A DNA stretch of 33,688 bases from JBQTHD01 sp052390275 (GTDB lineage Bacteria; Actinomycetota; Acidimicrobiia; Acidimicrobiales; AC-14). A program made the position numbers and the translations under genes. Positions within the stretch are counted from its first letter, which is position 1. Every line of letters begins with the position of its first letter. The notes below the pieces were generated by a model. It ran no database searches, was not told where the DNA came from, and saw only the letters and a program-made list of their open reading frames with translations. Positions 14,460 to 22,437 of the stretch are shown piece by piece. Location: positions 1 to 33,688 of the forward strand of contig JBQTHD010000052.1 of NCBI GenBank assembly GCA_052390275.1. Reading direction: 5' to 3'.

Positions 14460-15683
14460 TTGATCGTCATCGTCGTGCTGGGGCTGGTCGTGGTCGGCCT
14501 GGCCGTCGCGGGAGTGCTCGGCGCGGCCGGTGCGTTCGGCCGCGGGCGCCGGAGCTGGCTGCTGCTGCCCTTGGCGGGAGTCGGGCTGGTGCTCGTGGCC
14601 GGCGTCGGTGTCGGCGTCGTGGGGATCGACGGGCCCGGCGGCCGCCATGAGGAGCCCGAGGCGGTGCCCGAAGAATCCCCGGTGAGCGAACCGGCGTCCA
14701 CGACCCCGCTCCCAGACGCCAGGGCGGCGAAGCCACTGCGCCCGCCTGCGGCCGACATCAAGTCCACTCCCGGGGACCTCCCAGCTCTGATGATGAAGGC
14801 TGCCCGTCCCGACCGGTTCTCGGCCTACCAGGTGGTCGAGGGTCTGGCGCCGGACGCCGTGATCCGGGTCCGGGCGGGCGGGTTCGACTGGCACGAGCGG
14901 GGCACTGTGGCGCAGTGCGTTCTCGAGCTGGGCCGGCTGACAACGTGCGGTCCCTCGTCTCCGGTCCAGTTCGACGACGGCGGCAAGGCCGACTTCCAGG
15001 TGCTCGTCCACGACGCCATCTCCACCGGTCGCTGCCGGGTCGGCCGGGCGACCTGCCTGCTGAAGGTGACAGGCACCGACTCGCGTCGTCAGGCGGTGGC
15101 CCAGACCGTCTTCGTCGATCGAGTGGAGCCCGGTCGCCTGCGCGTGACCCCGTCCCATGGCCTGTCCGACGGTGAGTCGGTCGAGGTGGCCGTCACCGGC
15201 TTCCCGGCCGGCAGGTCGGCGCTTGCCGTGTTGTGCGCACCGCCCGGCGGCTACGACGCCCGGCGGTGCGACCCGCCGCCGTCGAGCGCCCCGTTCGTGA
15301 TCGACGCCAACGGCACCGGGCGCACCAGGGTGGTGGTCGGACCATCCCGACTGGGCGCCGACGGCGTCGTCTGTGGCCCACAGCGCCCATGCGGTGTGGC
15401 CGTGATCGTCGGCGCCGGCTTCGTGGCTGCCCCGGTGGCGCCCATCACCTTCTCGCTCGGACCCGGTGCCAGCTACCAACCGGTGCGGCTGGTGGCAGGG
15501 TTGACCACGGCCCTTGCCCTGCTGGTGATGGCATTGCTCGTCGCCCGGCGGACGGACTGGACGAAGCCGGCGGAGGCGGCCACTCCGGGCATCGATGAAG
15601 CCGATCTCCAGACGGGCGCCACCCTCGACGACCTGTTCGGCACCGATGCCGAGATTGAAGAGAGCGATCCGATCCCTTCCTGA
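14460..15683 (+). CDS. Membrane-anchored protein with neocarzinostatin-like domain
   Basis: A 407-residue protein. Two N-terminal hydrophobic helices (IVIVVLGLVVVGLAVAGVLGA and LLLPLAGVGLVLVAGVGVGVV) are followed by a proline/glutamate-rich linker. The extracellular region holds LRVTPSHGLSDGESVEVAVTGFPAG, typical of the neocarzinostatin-like immunoglobulin fold, and cysteines likely to form disulfides. A C-terminal helix (GLTTALALLVMALLVA) precedes an acidic cytoplasmic tail. The start is TTG 14460 with GAGGGG upstream; the exact start is uncertain. No enzymatic role is visible; probably a surface protein in the sigma-factor operon. Confidence 0.65.
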   Translation: MIVIVVLGLVVVGLAVAGVLGAAGAFGRGRRSWLLLPLAGVGLVLVAGVGVGVVGIDGPGGRHEEPEAVPEESPVSEPASTTPLPDARAAKPLRPPAADIKSTPGDLPALMMKAARPDRFSAYQVVEGLAPDAVIRVRAGGFDWHERGTVAQCVLELGRLTTCGPSSPVQFDDGGKADFQVLVHDAISTGRCRVGRATCLLKVTGTDSRRQAVAQTVFVDRVEPGRLRVTPSHGLSDGESVEVAVTGFPAGRSALAVLCAPPGGYDARRCDPPPSSAPFVIDANGTGRTRVVVGPSRLGADGVVCGPQRPCGVAVIVGAGFVAAPVAPITFSLGPGASYQPVRLVAGLTTALALLVMALLVARRTDWTKPAEAATPGIDEADLQTGATLDDLFGTDAEIEESDPIPS

Positions 15684-15726
15684 GATCCTTGTCACCCGGC
15701 GGGGCCGCTCCCTCGTCGGTACGGAC

Positions 15727-16191
15727 ATGACATCCCACCGGTTCCTGAAAGCGACCATGGCCGCCCTGGCCGCCACCCTTGCCGCCGCCTGCGGCACGAC
15801 CGATTCCCCGTCGGCCACGTCGGAGCCGGCCGCCACGGAGCCGGCGGTCACGACGCCGGCGCCTTCGGTGCGGATCACCTCACCGGCGGACGGCGCCACG
15901 GTGACGGGTCCGGTGAAGCTGGTGATGGCGGCCAACGGCTTCGCTATCGAGCCGGCCGGTGCGGTTCGTGACGGTGCCGGCCACTTCCACGTGATGGCCG
16001 ACGTCGGCTGCGTCGCTCCCGGCACGATCATTCCCGTTGGAGCCGCCGACTTCAACCACTTCGGCAAGGCCCAGACCGAGGCCGAGCTGACTTTGGCGCC
16101 CGGCCAGCACAAGCTCTGCCTCCAGGCCGGCGACGGCGCCCACGTCGCTCTGGACCTCACCCACGAGATCACGGTGACAGTCACAGGATGA
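15727..16191 (+). CDS. DUF4399 lipoprotein
   Basis: A 154-residue protein with a short signal peptide ending in lipobox LAAAC (Cys about 22), then a Ser/Thr/Pro/Ala-rich spacer. The domain VRITSPADGATVTGPVKLVMAANGFAIEPAG...GAGHFHVMAD....HFGKAQTEAELTLAPGQHKLCLQAGDGAHVAL matches DUF4399, with its histidine-rich GHFHV motif and the conserved GQH-L-LQ-GDG-H segment. Function is unknown; the histidines suggest metal binding (inference). ATG 15727 is chosen because it precedes the signal peptide. The TGA overlaps the next ATG. Confidence 0.82.
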   Translation: MTSHRFLKATMAALAATLAAACGTTDSPSATSEPAATEPAVTTPAPSVRITSPADGATVTGPVKLVMAANGFAIEPAGAVRDGAGHFHVMADVGCVAPGTIIPVGAADFNHFGKAQTEAELTLAPGQHKLCLQAGDGAHVALDLTHEITVTVTG

Positions 16192-16796
16192 CCGGCGTCC
16201 TCTCCGCCACCCGAACCACCATGTCACCAGCGGTGCCCACCGTTGCCGCCATCGGCTGGACCGTGGTGGTAGCGGCGTTTGCCGCTTCGGCCGCAGCCGA
16301 AGCGGCATGGGGATGGGAGGGCGCCGCCATGCTGATCGGCAACCTGGCCGGCATCGTGCTGGTGGCGTCGGGGGCATTGCTGGTGGCAACCCAGGTCCTC
16401 TTGAACGGGCGCCACGGCGGACTCGGTTCCAAGGCCGTCGTGGGATCCTGCATCACCGCCGTCGGTGCCCTCCTGAGCTTCGTTTCCTGGGCCGTGGTGG
16501 TCTGGACGACGGTGATGGGCATCGGAACCCTGCTCTTCGGGGCGCCCCTTCTACGCCGGGGCCTGGTGCCTCGGGCGTCGGGCCTGGCCGTGACTTTCGC
16601 CTTGCCGGCGGCGTCGGTGATGAGCTGGGCCGGCGCCGTGTTCTTCGGGACCGGAGCGGAGGACGTCTCGTCCACGGTCTCGGTGTTGGCCGATGCATCG
16701 GTGGGCGCCGCCATGCTGATTCTGGCCGGCGGGCTGGCCGGACTGGGGCGATCGATGTCGACGTCGGCAACACAGCCGGTGGTGCCCGCCGCATGA
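16188..16796 (+). CDS. Hypothetical polytopic membrane protein
   Basis: A 202-residue protein with about five to six hydrophobic segments (for example VAAIGWTVVVAAFAASAAAEAA, MLIGNLAGIVLVASGALLVATQVLL, AVVGSCITAVGALLSFVSWAVVVWTTVMGIGTLLFG, GLAVTFALPAASVMSWAGAVFF). No family is recognised. The ATG overlaps the DUF4399 stop (ATGA), so it is the last gene of the sigma-factor operon and likely shares its regulation. Confidence 0.65.
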   Translation: MTGVLSATRTTMSPAVPTVAAIGWTVVVAAFAASAAAEAAWGWEGAAMLIGNLAGIVLVASGALLVATQVLLNGRHGGLGSKAVVGSCITAVGALLSFVSWAVVVWTTVMGIGTLLFGAPLLRRGLVPRASGLAVTFALPAASVMSWAGAVFFGTGAEDVSSTVSVLADASVGAAMLILAGGLAGLGRSMSTSATQPVVPAA

Positions 16797-16807
16797 CGCC
16801 GTGCGTC

Positions 16808-16842
16808 CTACGCCGGCGAGCAGCGAGCTGGCGCCGCCGTAG
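16808..16842. terminator. Candidate bidirectional terminator hairpin
   Basis: The arms CTACGCCGGCG (16808-16818) and CGCCGCCGTAG (16832-16842) pair over 11 positions with one mismatch and a 13-nt loop. The hairpin lies between two convergent stop codons (16796 and 16846), the expected place for a shared terminator. There is no T-run, which is common in high-GC actinobacteria. Confidence 0.5.
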
Positions 16843-16845
16843 TCG

Positions 16846-17286
16846 TCACGGCTCCCGCGGAATCCAGCGCGTGCCGGATGAGTCGGAGAGCACCACGACA
16901 GAGATTCCCTCGGCGTGACATACGTCGAGGAGTTGGGGATCCGCGGTCGCGAGCGGCTCGCCACCGGCGCGGGCAGCTTCTGCGGCGACGCAGTCGGCGA
17001 GGCTCACCTGGCAACGTCGCCGGTGATAGTGGCGAGCCCTCAGCCTCCCGGCGGCCATGCCAAGTGAAGAGTCGACCACACGACCGTCGAGCCGTCCGAG
17101 CTGAGCGAGGTCGAGGATGGCGTCGTCCTCATTGGCGCCGACGACGCGCATGAGGTGGTCGATCACCTCGGCCAACCCAACGGCAGTCAACGACGCGCTG
17201 GGGTCATCGAGAACCACTCGGACCTCGGGCGCAGCCGCTTCCCCTTTCAGGTAGGCAAGCACGGCGTAGGCGTCGAGGACCGTCAC
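16846..17286 (-). CDS. PIN-domain ribonuclease toxin
   Basis: A 146-residue protein with acids D5 (VLDAYAVLAYLKGE), E40 (GLAEVIDHL), D98 (SLADCVAAEAA) and D116 (LATADPQLL) in PIN order. MTVLDAYAVLAYLKGE is a common N-terminus of VapC-like toxins paired with AbrB/MazE antitoxins. Its ATG overlaps the antitoxin stop by 4 bases (ATGA). The C-terminus extends about 20 residues past the last active-site motif. Target unknown. Confidence 0.87.
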   Translation of the reverse strand: MTVLDAYAVLAYLKGEAAAPEVRVVLDDPSASLTAVGLAEVIDHLMRVVGANEDDAILDLAQLGRLDGRVVDSSLGMAAGRLRARHYHRRRCQVSLADCVAAEAARAGGEPLATADPQLLDVCHAEGISVVVLSDSSGTRWIPREP

Positions 17287-17531
17287 CGCGACCGACTACG
17301 AGCAGCATCCTCCTGTCGAGCCCTGGCCCGGGAGCGATCGGTGCTCGGGCCGCGGTTGACGTACTTGCCCTGCAGCTCATCAATGGGCTGGTCGCCGAGC
17401 GGACGTACGACGACCCGGTCGCCGAGGTCGACGACGACGACCTTGCGCACGTTCCAGCGGGCACGCGTGTGGGCCGGGATAGACACCTGACCGTTCTGTG
17501 AGACGGTCATCACGTACTCGTTCGAAACCAT
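17283..17531 (-). CDS. AbrB/MazE-type swapped-hairpin antitoxin
   Basis: An 82-residue protein. VMTVSQNGQVSIPAHTRARWNVRKVVVVDLGDRVVVRPLG is the SpoVT/AbrB swapped-hairpin DNA-binding domain, and the charged C-terminus is the presumed toxin-binding part. ATG 17531 follows TACAAT by 6 nt, supporting a leaderless start. Located directly upstream of its PIN toxin and just downstream of hsdM on the same strand. Confidence 0.88.
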   Translation of the reverse strand: MVSNEYVMTVSQNGQVSIPAHTRARWNVRKVVVVDLGDRVVVRPLGDQPIDELQGKYVNRGPSTDRSRARARQEDAARSRSR

Positions 17532-17537
17532 CGGGCC

Positions 17538-17566
17538 ATTGTATGCATCCCCTCCTAGGTTGTATG
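17538..17566 (-). promoter_or_regulatory. Promoter and direct-repeat operator of the AbrB/PIN module
   Basis: TTGTATG occurs at 17539-17545 and 17560-17566 (plus-strand reading), 21 bp apart or two helical turns. The first copy overlaps the minus-strand -10 TACAAT (17538-17543), which lies 6 nt before ATG 17531. This fits cooperative autorepression by the AbrB-type antitoxin. Confidence 0.5.
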
Positions 17567-17575
17567 AACCCGTGG

Positions 17576-19051
17576 TCAGTCGGCGCCGTCGACCGGCAGG
17601 GAGGTGGCGAGCGCAGTGAACTGGGTGAGGGCGGCTTCGAGCTCCTCCACGATCTCGGCGGCCAGGACAGCGGGGGCGGGCAACGTGCTGGCGTCGTCGA
17701 GCGACTCGTCGCGTAGCCAGGTGATGTCGAGGTTGGCCTTGTCCCGGGCCGTCAACTCATCGATGCTGAAACGCCGGAACCTATTGGTTTCGACCCGCCT
17801 GGACCGGTCGGAGGCCTGGTAGCAGTCGACGAAGTCGGCCAGGTCCTCTCCCCGCAGCGGCTTGGTCTTGAGTGTGAAGTGCTTGTTGGTGCGCAGGTCG
17901 TAGACCCACGTCTCCTTCGTCCACGGATCGGCGGCCGCCGGCTTGCGCTCGAAGAACACCACGTTGGCCTTCACGCCCTGGGCGTAGAAGATGCCCGTGG
18001 GCAGGCGCAGGATGGTGTGCAGGTCGCACTCGGCCAGCAGGCGCCGCCGGATCGTCTCGCCCGCACCGGCCTCGAACAGAACGTTGTCCGGCAACACCAC
18101 TGCGCAGCGCCCGCCGATCTTGAGCATCCCCTTGATGTGCTGGACGAAGTTGAGCTGCTTGTTCGACGTCGAGGCCCAGAAGTCGTCACGCACGATCACC
18201 AGGTCCTCGCGCTCCGCCTCGCCGGCCTCGTTGACCATGGTCATCGACGACTTGCGACCGAACGGCGGGTTGGCGGCGATCACGTCGACCCGTACGCCCG
18301 TGTCGGCCCGCAGGGAGTCGGCCACGGTTACCAGGCTGGGCCCGTCCGAAGTGCCGATGCCGTGCAGCAGCAGGTTCATGGCGCACAACCGGGCGGTGCC
18401 GTCGACGATCTCGGTGCCGTGGAGGGACTCGTCGCGCAGGAAGCGCTTGTCGTCGGCGTCCATCTCGGCGATGTGGTGGTCGACGATCCATTCGTGAGCG
18501 GCGAGCAGGAATCCGCCGGTGCCACACGCCGGGTCGGCGATCGTCTCTCCCGGCCTGGGCGCCAGGCAGGCGATCATGGCCCGGGTCAGCGCCCGGGGCG
18601 TGAAGTACTGCCCCGCCCCCGACTTGGTGTCCTCGGCCCCCTTCTGGAGCAGTCCCTCGTAGGCGTCGCCCTTGAGGTCGGCATCGACCGAGGTCCAGGT
18701 CTGCTCGTTGATGAGGTTGACCACCAGCCGGCGCAGCTTGGCCGGGTCGCCAATGCGGTTCTGGGCCTTGCGGAAGATGGTGCCCAACGTGCCGGCCTGG
18801 CGGCCCAGCTGTTCGAGGACGTGGCGGTAGTGAACCTCGAGCTCGTCACCGTCACGGTCGAGCAGCGACTGCCAATCCGCCCCGTAGGGGACGACCTCGC
18901 CGAAGCCGGCGCGCTTGCGTTCCTCGGCCATCTTGAGGAAGAGCAGGTAGGTGAGCTGCTCGACGTACTCGATGGTCGACACCCCGTCGTCGCGCAGAAC
19001 GTTGCAGAAGTTCCACAACTTCTGGACGAGCTGGTTCGAGCTCGCCGCCAT
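17576..19051 (-). CDS. hsdM: Type I restriction-modification system, N6-adenine methyltransferase subunit
   Basis: A 491-residue protein. The N-terminal HsdM helical domain (QKLWNFCNVLRDDGVSTIEYVEQLTYLLFLKMAEE) is followed by SAM motif I DPACGTGG (173-180) and catalytic motif IV NPPF (261-264), the hallmarks of gamma-class m6A methylases; GQYFTPR (148-153) is conserved in HsdM. With HsdS it methylates the recognition site; with HsdR it restricts. It is last in the operon and separated from hsdS by two genes. Its ATG overlaps the stop of a 26-residue frame (TGATG). Confidence 0.95.
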   Translation of the reverse strand: MAASSNQLVQKLWNFCNVLRDDGVSTIEYVEQLTYLLFLKMAEERKRAGFGEVVPYGADWQSLLDRDGDELEVHYRHVLEQLGRQAGTLGTIFRKAQNRIGDPAKLRRLVVNLINEQTWTSVDADLKGDAYEGLLQKGAEDTKSGAGQYFTPRALTRAMIACLAPRPGETIADPACGTGGFLLAAHEWIVDHHIAEMDADDKRFLRDESLHGTEIVDGTARLCAMNLLLHGIGTSDGPSLVTVADSLRADTGVRVDVIAANPPFGRKSSMTMVNEAGEAEREDLVIVRDDFWASTSNKQLNFVQHIKGMLKIGGRCAVVLPDNVLFEAGAGETIRRRLLAECDLHTILRLPTGIFYAQGVKANVVFFERKPAAADPWTKETWVYDLRTNKHFTLKTKPLRGEDLADFVDCYQASDRSRRVETNRFRRFSIDELTARDKANLDITWLRDESLDDASTLPAPAVLAAEIVEELEAALTQFTALATSLPVDGAD

Positions 19052-19131
19052 CAGGCTTTCCTGATCGGGTCCACAATCAGACTTTGTCCCTCAATCTGTA
19101 GTTTTTCATAGAGATCTACATAATTGGGCAT
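19051..19131 (-). CDS. Possible 26-residue ORF coupled to hsdM
   Basis: The frame starts at ATG 19131, encodes MPNYVDLYEKLQIEGQSLIV and six further residues (DPIRKA), and ends in a TGA that overlaps the hsdM ATG by 1 base (TGATG). The DNA here is clearly more AT-rich than its surroundings. No ribosome binding site or homology is recognised. It may be a coupling leader or the relic of a longer gene. Confidence 0.28.
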   Translation of the reverse strand: MPNYVDLYEKLQIEGQSLIVDPIRKA

Positions 19132-19149
19132 ACGGCCGAGCAGGTACCC

Positions 19150-19205
19150 GTGTTGGCATCCCGTCGTCGCGCAGCAGGTCGCAGGAGTTCCACACGACCG
19201 GAGCG
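19150..19205 (-). pseudogene. Remnant of a second hsdM N-terminus
   Basis: Read on the minus strand this stretch encodes VWNSCDLLRDDGMPT, closely matching LWNFCNVLRDDGVST of the intact HsdM (residues 12-26), and the two DNA segments share about 35 of 42 bases by eye. The match breaks off on both sides and there is no continuing methylase frame, so it looks like a fragment left by recombination or replacement of an earlier hsdM. Confidence 0.55.
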
Positions 19206-19238
19206 ACGGCGCCCGGACTCGGTGGCTCGACGCACCGC

Positions 19239-20222
19239 TCATTGGTCTACCTGGTCGTCGCTGGTGAATCCGAACGGGAGCACGGGCGGAGCAGCCTGGT
19301 ACGGCGGGACGTCGCCCGTCGTCAGCTCGCCGATGGTCGCTGGGTCGAACAGGCCCTCCTGGCCCGGCCTCAGATTGCGGCGCCGCTCGAACGCCTCGCG
19401 CCGCATGGCTTCGAACCTACGGGCCGCTGCCACGTAGACATCGCCCATGATCTGATTCCCGGCCACGTTGTCTGTCGCGAACACCAGGTCATAGAGGTAG
19501 GCCCCTGAGGTGTTCTTGACCTCGAAGGAATGTGTGAACTTGTAGCCGAGGGCGCTTTCCAGCCGCCATCGGAGCAGGTTCGTGTAGTGGTCTCGTGCTT
19601 CCTCGGCCGAGAGCTCGCCGTCCTGCCGGGCGTTTGCGATCGGAACCCAATAGTTGCCGCCGAATGTCTGGCTCAGGAGCTCGGCATTTGATGGGCTCTG
19701 TCCCAGCAAGCGAGGGATGTCGGATCCGTAGAAAAGCAACCACTGCTCTACCTTGTACTTGCGAGCTGACTTGAAGGCGGCAAGGCGGGCGATGGTGTCC
19801 CACCGCAGCGATGCCGAGCTGTAAGGGTCGACGAAGGCGAAGGACGGCGCCCAGTCGACACCCAGCTCCCGGAGGCGGTCCAGCGCTCTCGGAAGTGTGG
19901 TGTTCGAATCACCCGGCACCACTTCAAAGCTGCGGCCGGGAAAGCGGGTGCGGAGTTCGGCTTCCAGTTGGGCTGCGACCCGGTCACGCTCGAACAGTAC
20001 GACGGTGGCATGGTGGGGAAGACTCTCGAGGGCGCGGATCGCCGAACCGCGAATGTCGCGCTCGACATCGCGCCGCTCGTTGGCGCCGTTGCCAGCAAAC
20101 AGGTCGAGGTAGACCAGCGCACCCTGTGCCCTGAACTTGGAGGCAGTGGCGAAGGCGGGAAGGTATGCCGACAGAACGTCGAGCTTCGCTTCGGTCCAGT
20201 AACCCCATCCTCGCCGCGCCAC
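19239..20222 (-). CDS. tcmP: Three-Cys-motif partner protein TcmP
   Basis: About 327 residues from GTG 20222, 2 bases after the stop of the Gp37/Gp68-like gene; an ATG at 20264 gives 341 residues with overlap. GYWTEAKLDVLSAYLPAF, VYLDLFAGNGANERR, VVLFERD and SFAFVDPYSS match the TcmP family, which has a methyltransferase-like Rossmann core (DLFAGNG as motif I, FVDPY as a motif IV-like element). Its biochemical role is not established. It is typically encoded next to a three-Cys (Gp37/Gp68) protein, as here, but in this window the pair interrupts a type I restriction operon. Confidence 0.85.
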   Translation of the reverse strand: MARRGWGYWTEAKLDVLSAYLPAFATASKFRAQGALVYLDLFAGNGANERRDVERDIRGSAIRALESLPHHATVVLFERDRVAAQLEAELRTRFPGRSFEVVPGDSNTTLPRALDRLRELGVDWAPSFAFVDPYSSASLRWDTIARLAAFKSARKYKVEQWLLFYGSDIPRLLGQSPSNAELLSQTFGGNYWVPIANARQDGELSAEEARDHYTNLLRWRLESALGYKFTHSFEVKNTSGAYLYDLVFATDNVAGNQIMGDVYVAAARRFEAMRREAFERRRNLRPGQEGLFDPATIGELTTGDVPPYQAAPPVLPFGFTSDDQVDQ

Positions 20223-20224
20223 GA

Positions 20225-20977
20225 CTACCCCCGGATGGATCTGGTCGCAGGAATCTCGTCCCACTTGCGGCCGTCAAGCTCCCGGCCACCGGCCTTAGGT
20301 GTTCGACCACCCCACTGCTTAAAGAAGAATCTGACGCCCGAGGCGATGCTTGCATCCCGCAGAGATCGCACCCATTCGGCTTCAATCGGTCGAGCTCCTG
20401 GGCCGGATTCGCCACCCACGATGAGCCAGTCGATGCCGTCAAGGTTGAGGATTACGGGCGCGAGTAACGGCTCGGCCGAGACGAATCGGATCGCGGCCGG
20501 TAGTTCGCGGAGGTGGTCGAGCCGGAAGGAGTAACTCTGAGTCTCAACCGACACGCCCATCCAAACGTTCGCCGGCCACGGAAGCTCTTTCGCAAGCCGA
20601 GCGAGTCGCTTCGACCGTTTGGTCAGGATCTGGTAAGTGTGCTGCGGGGTCTCGACCATCACGTCGAACACGTCCTTGATAAACCCGAGCGGAACCTCCT
20701 CATGAAAGAGGTCGCTCATCGAATTCACGAAAACGGTCTTGGATCCCGACCAGTTTCGAGGCGCATCGACGACCTCGGGATGCAAGGTGAGCTTGAACCC
20801 GGGTCCACTCGTTCTCGGGTCACCGTCGTTCGTGTATTTCGCCTGTCCCATCGCCTGCAGCCGCTTGGAGAGCTTGAGGGCATAACAGTTGGCGCACCCT
20901 GGTGAAGTACGGTCGCACCCGGTGGACGGGTTCCACGTCACCTCTGTCCATTCGATCGCCGATGTCGCCACGCTCAT
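20225..20977 (-). CDS. Phage Gp37/Gp68-family three-Cys-motif protein (DUF5131)
   Basis: A 250-residue protein. The N-terminus IEWTEVTWNPSTGCDRTSPGCANCYA has C21, C28 and C31 (CX6CX2C), the three-Cys cluster that gives the family its name and probably binds an iron-sulfur cluster in radical-SAM style. The later YQILTKRSKRL, NVWMGVSVETQ, RFVSAEPLL and DWLIVGGESGPGAR motifs are all family hallmarks. ATG 20977 overlaps the hsdS stop (ATGA). It is paired with TcmP downstream. The function is unproven; phage and defence contexts are known for the family. Confidence 0.88.
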   Translation of the reverse strand: MSVATSAIEWTEVTWNPSTGCDRTSPGCANCYALKLSKRLQAMGQAKYTNDGDPRTSGPGFKLTLHPEVVDAPRNWSGSKTVFVNSMSDLFHEEVPLGFIKDVFDVMVETPQHTYQILTKRSKRLARLAKELPWPANVWMGVSVETQSYSFRLDHLRELPAAIRFVSAEPLLAPVILNLDGIDWLIVGGESGPGARPIEAEWVRSLRDASIASGVRFFFKQWGGRTPKAGGRELDGRKWDEIPATRSIRG

Positions 20978-22437
20978 GCCCCCGACGGTAGCGAGGGGGT
21001 GAGACATTGACCTGACGACGCGCGTGTCCGCTTGGGCTCCGGAGCAACAACACGCTCGGCCCGGATCCGCTCGAGCAGAGCCGAGGCCGGCTCGTCGCTC
21101 GGATCCTGCGGGACCAACCGGCCCTCGAACGCCGCCTTGAGCACCGACCGCCGAAGCGCCGCCGCCCGAGCGAGGCCGGCGTCTGCCGCGCGACCGCACG
21201 CGTCCAGGGAGGAGAGCTGTCGATCTACCTCAGCGACGATGCGACCCTGCTCTTCGCGAGGTGGAATCGGGAGCTTGACGTCGGCAATCATCGACTGGTT
21301 CACCTTGTAAATCCCGGCGGTCGTACGTGCCTGCACCTCAAGCTGGCGACGAACTACGGCGGAGTTCCAAACCATTGCGAGCCAGGATGGGCTCAAGACG
21401 GCCTCCAAGACGCGCACGCGGATGAGCGTGTCCGGATACGCAACCGGATCCGGATCTGCGTCTACGAGGCCGCCTCGACCCACCAGAGCAAGTGAGCCAT
21501 TGCCACGCGAGACCAGGAAGTCACCACGTTGGACTAGGTAGGCGGCAGCATCGTCAGAATCCCACTCCCCACTCTTTCGTTCGCGCAAATTGATACGACC
21601 GTCTCGAAGGCACGTGAGCCGCAGTACGGGGAACCCCCCTGGTTGCGTCCGCACGGACCTGCCGTTGGCCAAAGGCCTGGCCAGAAGACCGCCGAGTTGG
21701 GTCACCGCCCAGCTTGCAGGAAGCTCGGCGGGCCCGTCTTGGGTCTCGACCATCTCAGTACCGACTTCGGCGAGGAGTTTGGCGGCGGGGGTGTCGGCGG
21801 GGTCTTGGGGGACGAGGCGGCCGGTGACGGCGGCGGCGAGGATCGAGTCCCGCATGCGCTTGAGGAGTTGCCGGACGCGGCGGAGTCCGGCTTCGCCGGC
21901 GTCGAGCTTGGAGAACGCTTCCTCGATCGCTGCGACTATCCGCCGCTGCTCGTCCAGAGGAGCGACGGGTAGTTGTAAAGCTCGGAGGTCACCCAGATTC
22001 ACTCGCGGCCGGCCGACACCCTTGATCGATTCGCCAACGCGCCTGCGAACGTCCGGGGAGTTGAGCGCCAGCATCAGGTATTTGCTCAGCACGTTGCCGT
22101 GCGGCCTGATTCGTATGCAGTCAGCCTTGACGATGGCGGGACCGAGGAAGTCAGGAGCGATGCAAGCCCGTGGCAAGATCTCGCCGAGCGAGGCAACCAA
22201 GACGTCCCCGGGCTCGACGGAGTGTTTCGCCAGTCGGGCGAAGTGATCCGGCGAGATGTGTGCCAGCTCATCGTTGAAGATGCCGTCACCGATGTTCTTT
22301 AGACGAACCACGCGAGGGCCGCTGGCGGTGTAGTGCTCGGTCTTGAGGTTCGAACCGAACGGCCCATCAGTGATACCTCCTTGAAGCGCCAGCTCGCCGA
22401 TGGAAGCCCATGCCCATCCCGCCGGCAGCTTCGTCAC
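20974..22437 (-). CDS. hsdS: Type I restriction-modification system, specificity subunit
   Basis: A 487-residue protein with two target-recognition domains and two homologous conserved helical regions: PLDEQRRIVAAIEEAFSKLDAGEAGLRRV...AAVTGRLVPQDPADTPAAKLL and PPREEQGRIVAEVDRQLSSLDACGRAAD...AAFEGRLVPQDPSDEPASALL. Full length with both halves intact. The recognition sequence would be bipartite and cannot be predicted here. GTG 22437 overlaps the hsdR stop (GTGA). Confidence 0.93.
   Translation of the reverse strand: MTKLPAGWAWASIGELALQGGITDGPFGSNLKTEHYTASGPRVVRLKNIGDGIFNDELAHISPDHFARLAKHSVEPGDVLVASLGEILPRACIAPDFLGPAIVKADCIRIRPHGNVLSKYLMLALNSPDVRRRVGESIKGVGRPRVNLGDLRALQLPVAPLDEQRRIVAAIEEAFSKLDAGEAGLRRVRQLLKRMRDSILAAAVTGRLVPQDPADTPAAKLLAEVGTEMVETQDGPAELPASWAVTQLGGLLARPLANGRSVRTQPGGFPVLRLTCLRDGRINLRERKSGEWDSDDAAAYLVQRGDFLVSRGNGSLALVGRGGLVDADPDPVAYPDTLIRVRVLEAVLSPSWLAMVWNSAVVRRQLEVQARTTAGIYKVNQSMIADVKLPIPPREEQGRIVAEVDRQLSSLDACGRAADAGLARAAALRRSVLKAAFEGRLVPQDPSDEPASALLERIRAERVVAPEPKRTRASSGQCLTPSLPSGA

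Noticed and set aside
13653..16184. 843-codon open frame on the minus strand
   Set aside because: It lies antiparallel to five plus-strand genes with recognised features (sigma factor, anti-sigma-like membrane protein, neocarzinostatin-like protein, DUF4399). Its product is low-complexity and without domains, a normal shadow in high-GC DNA.
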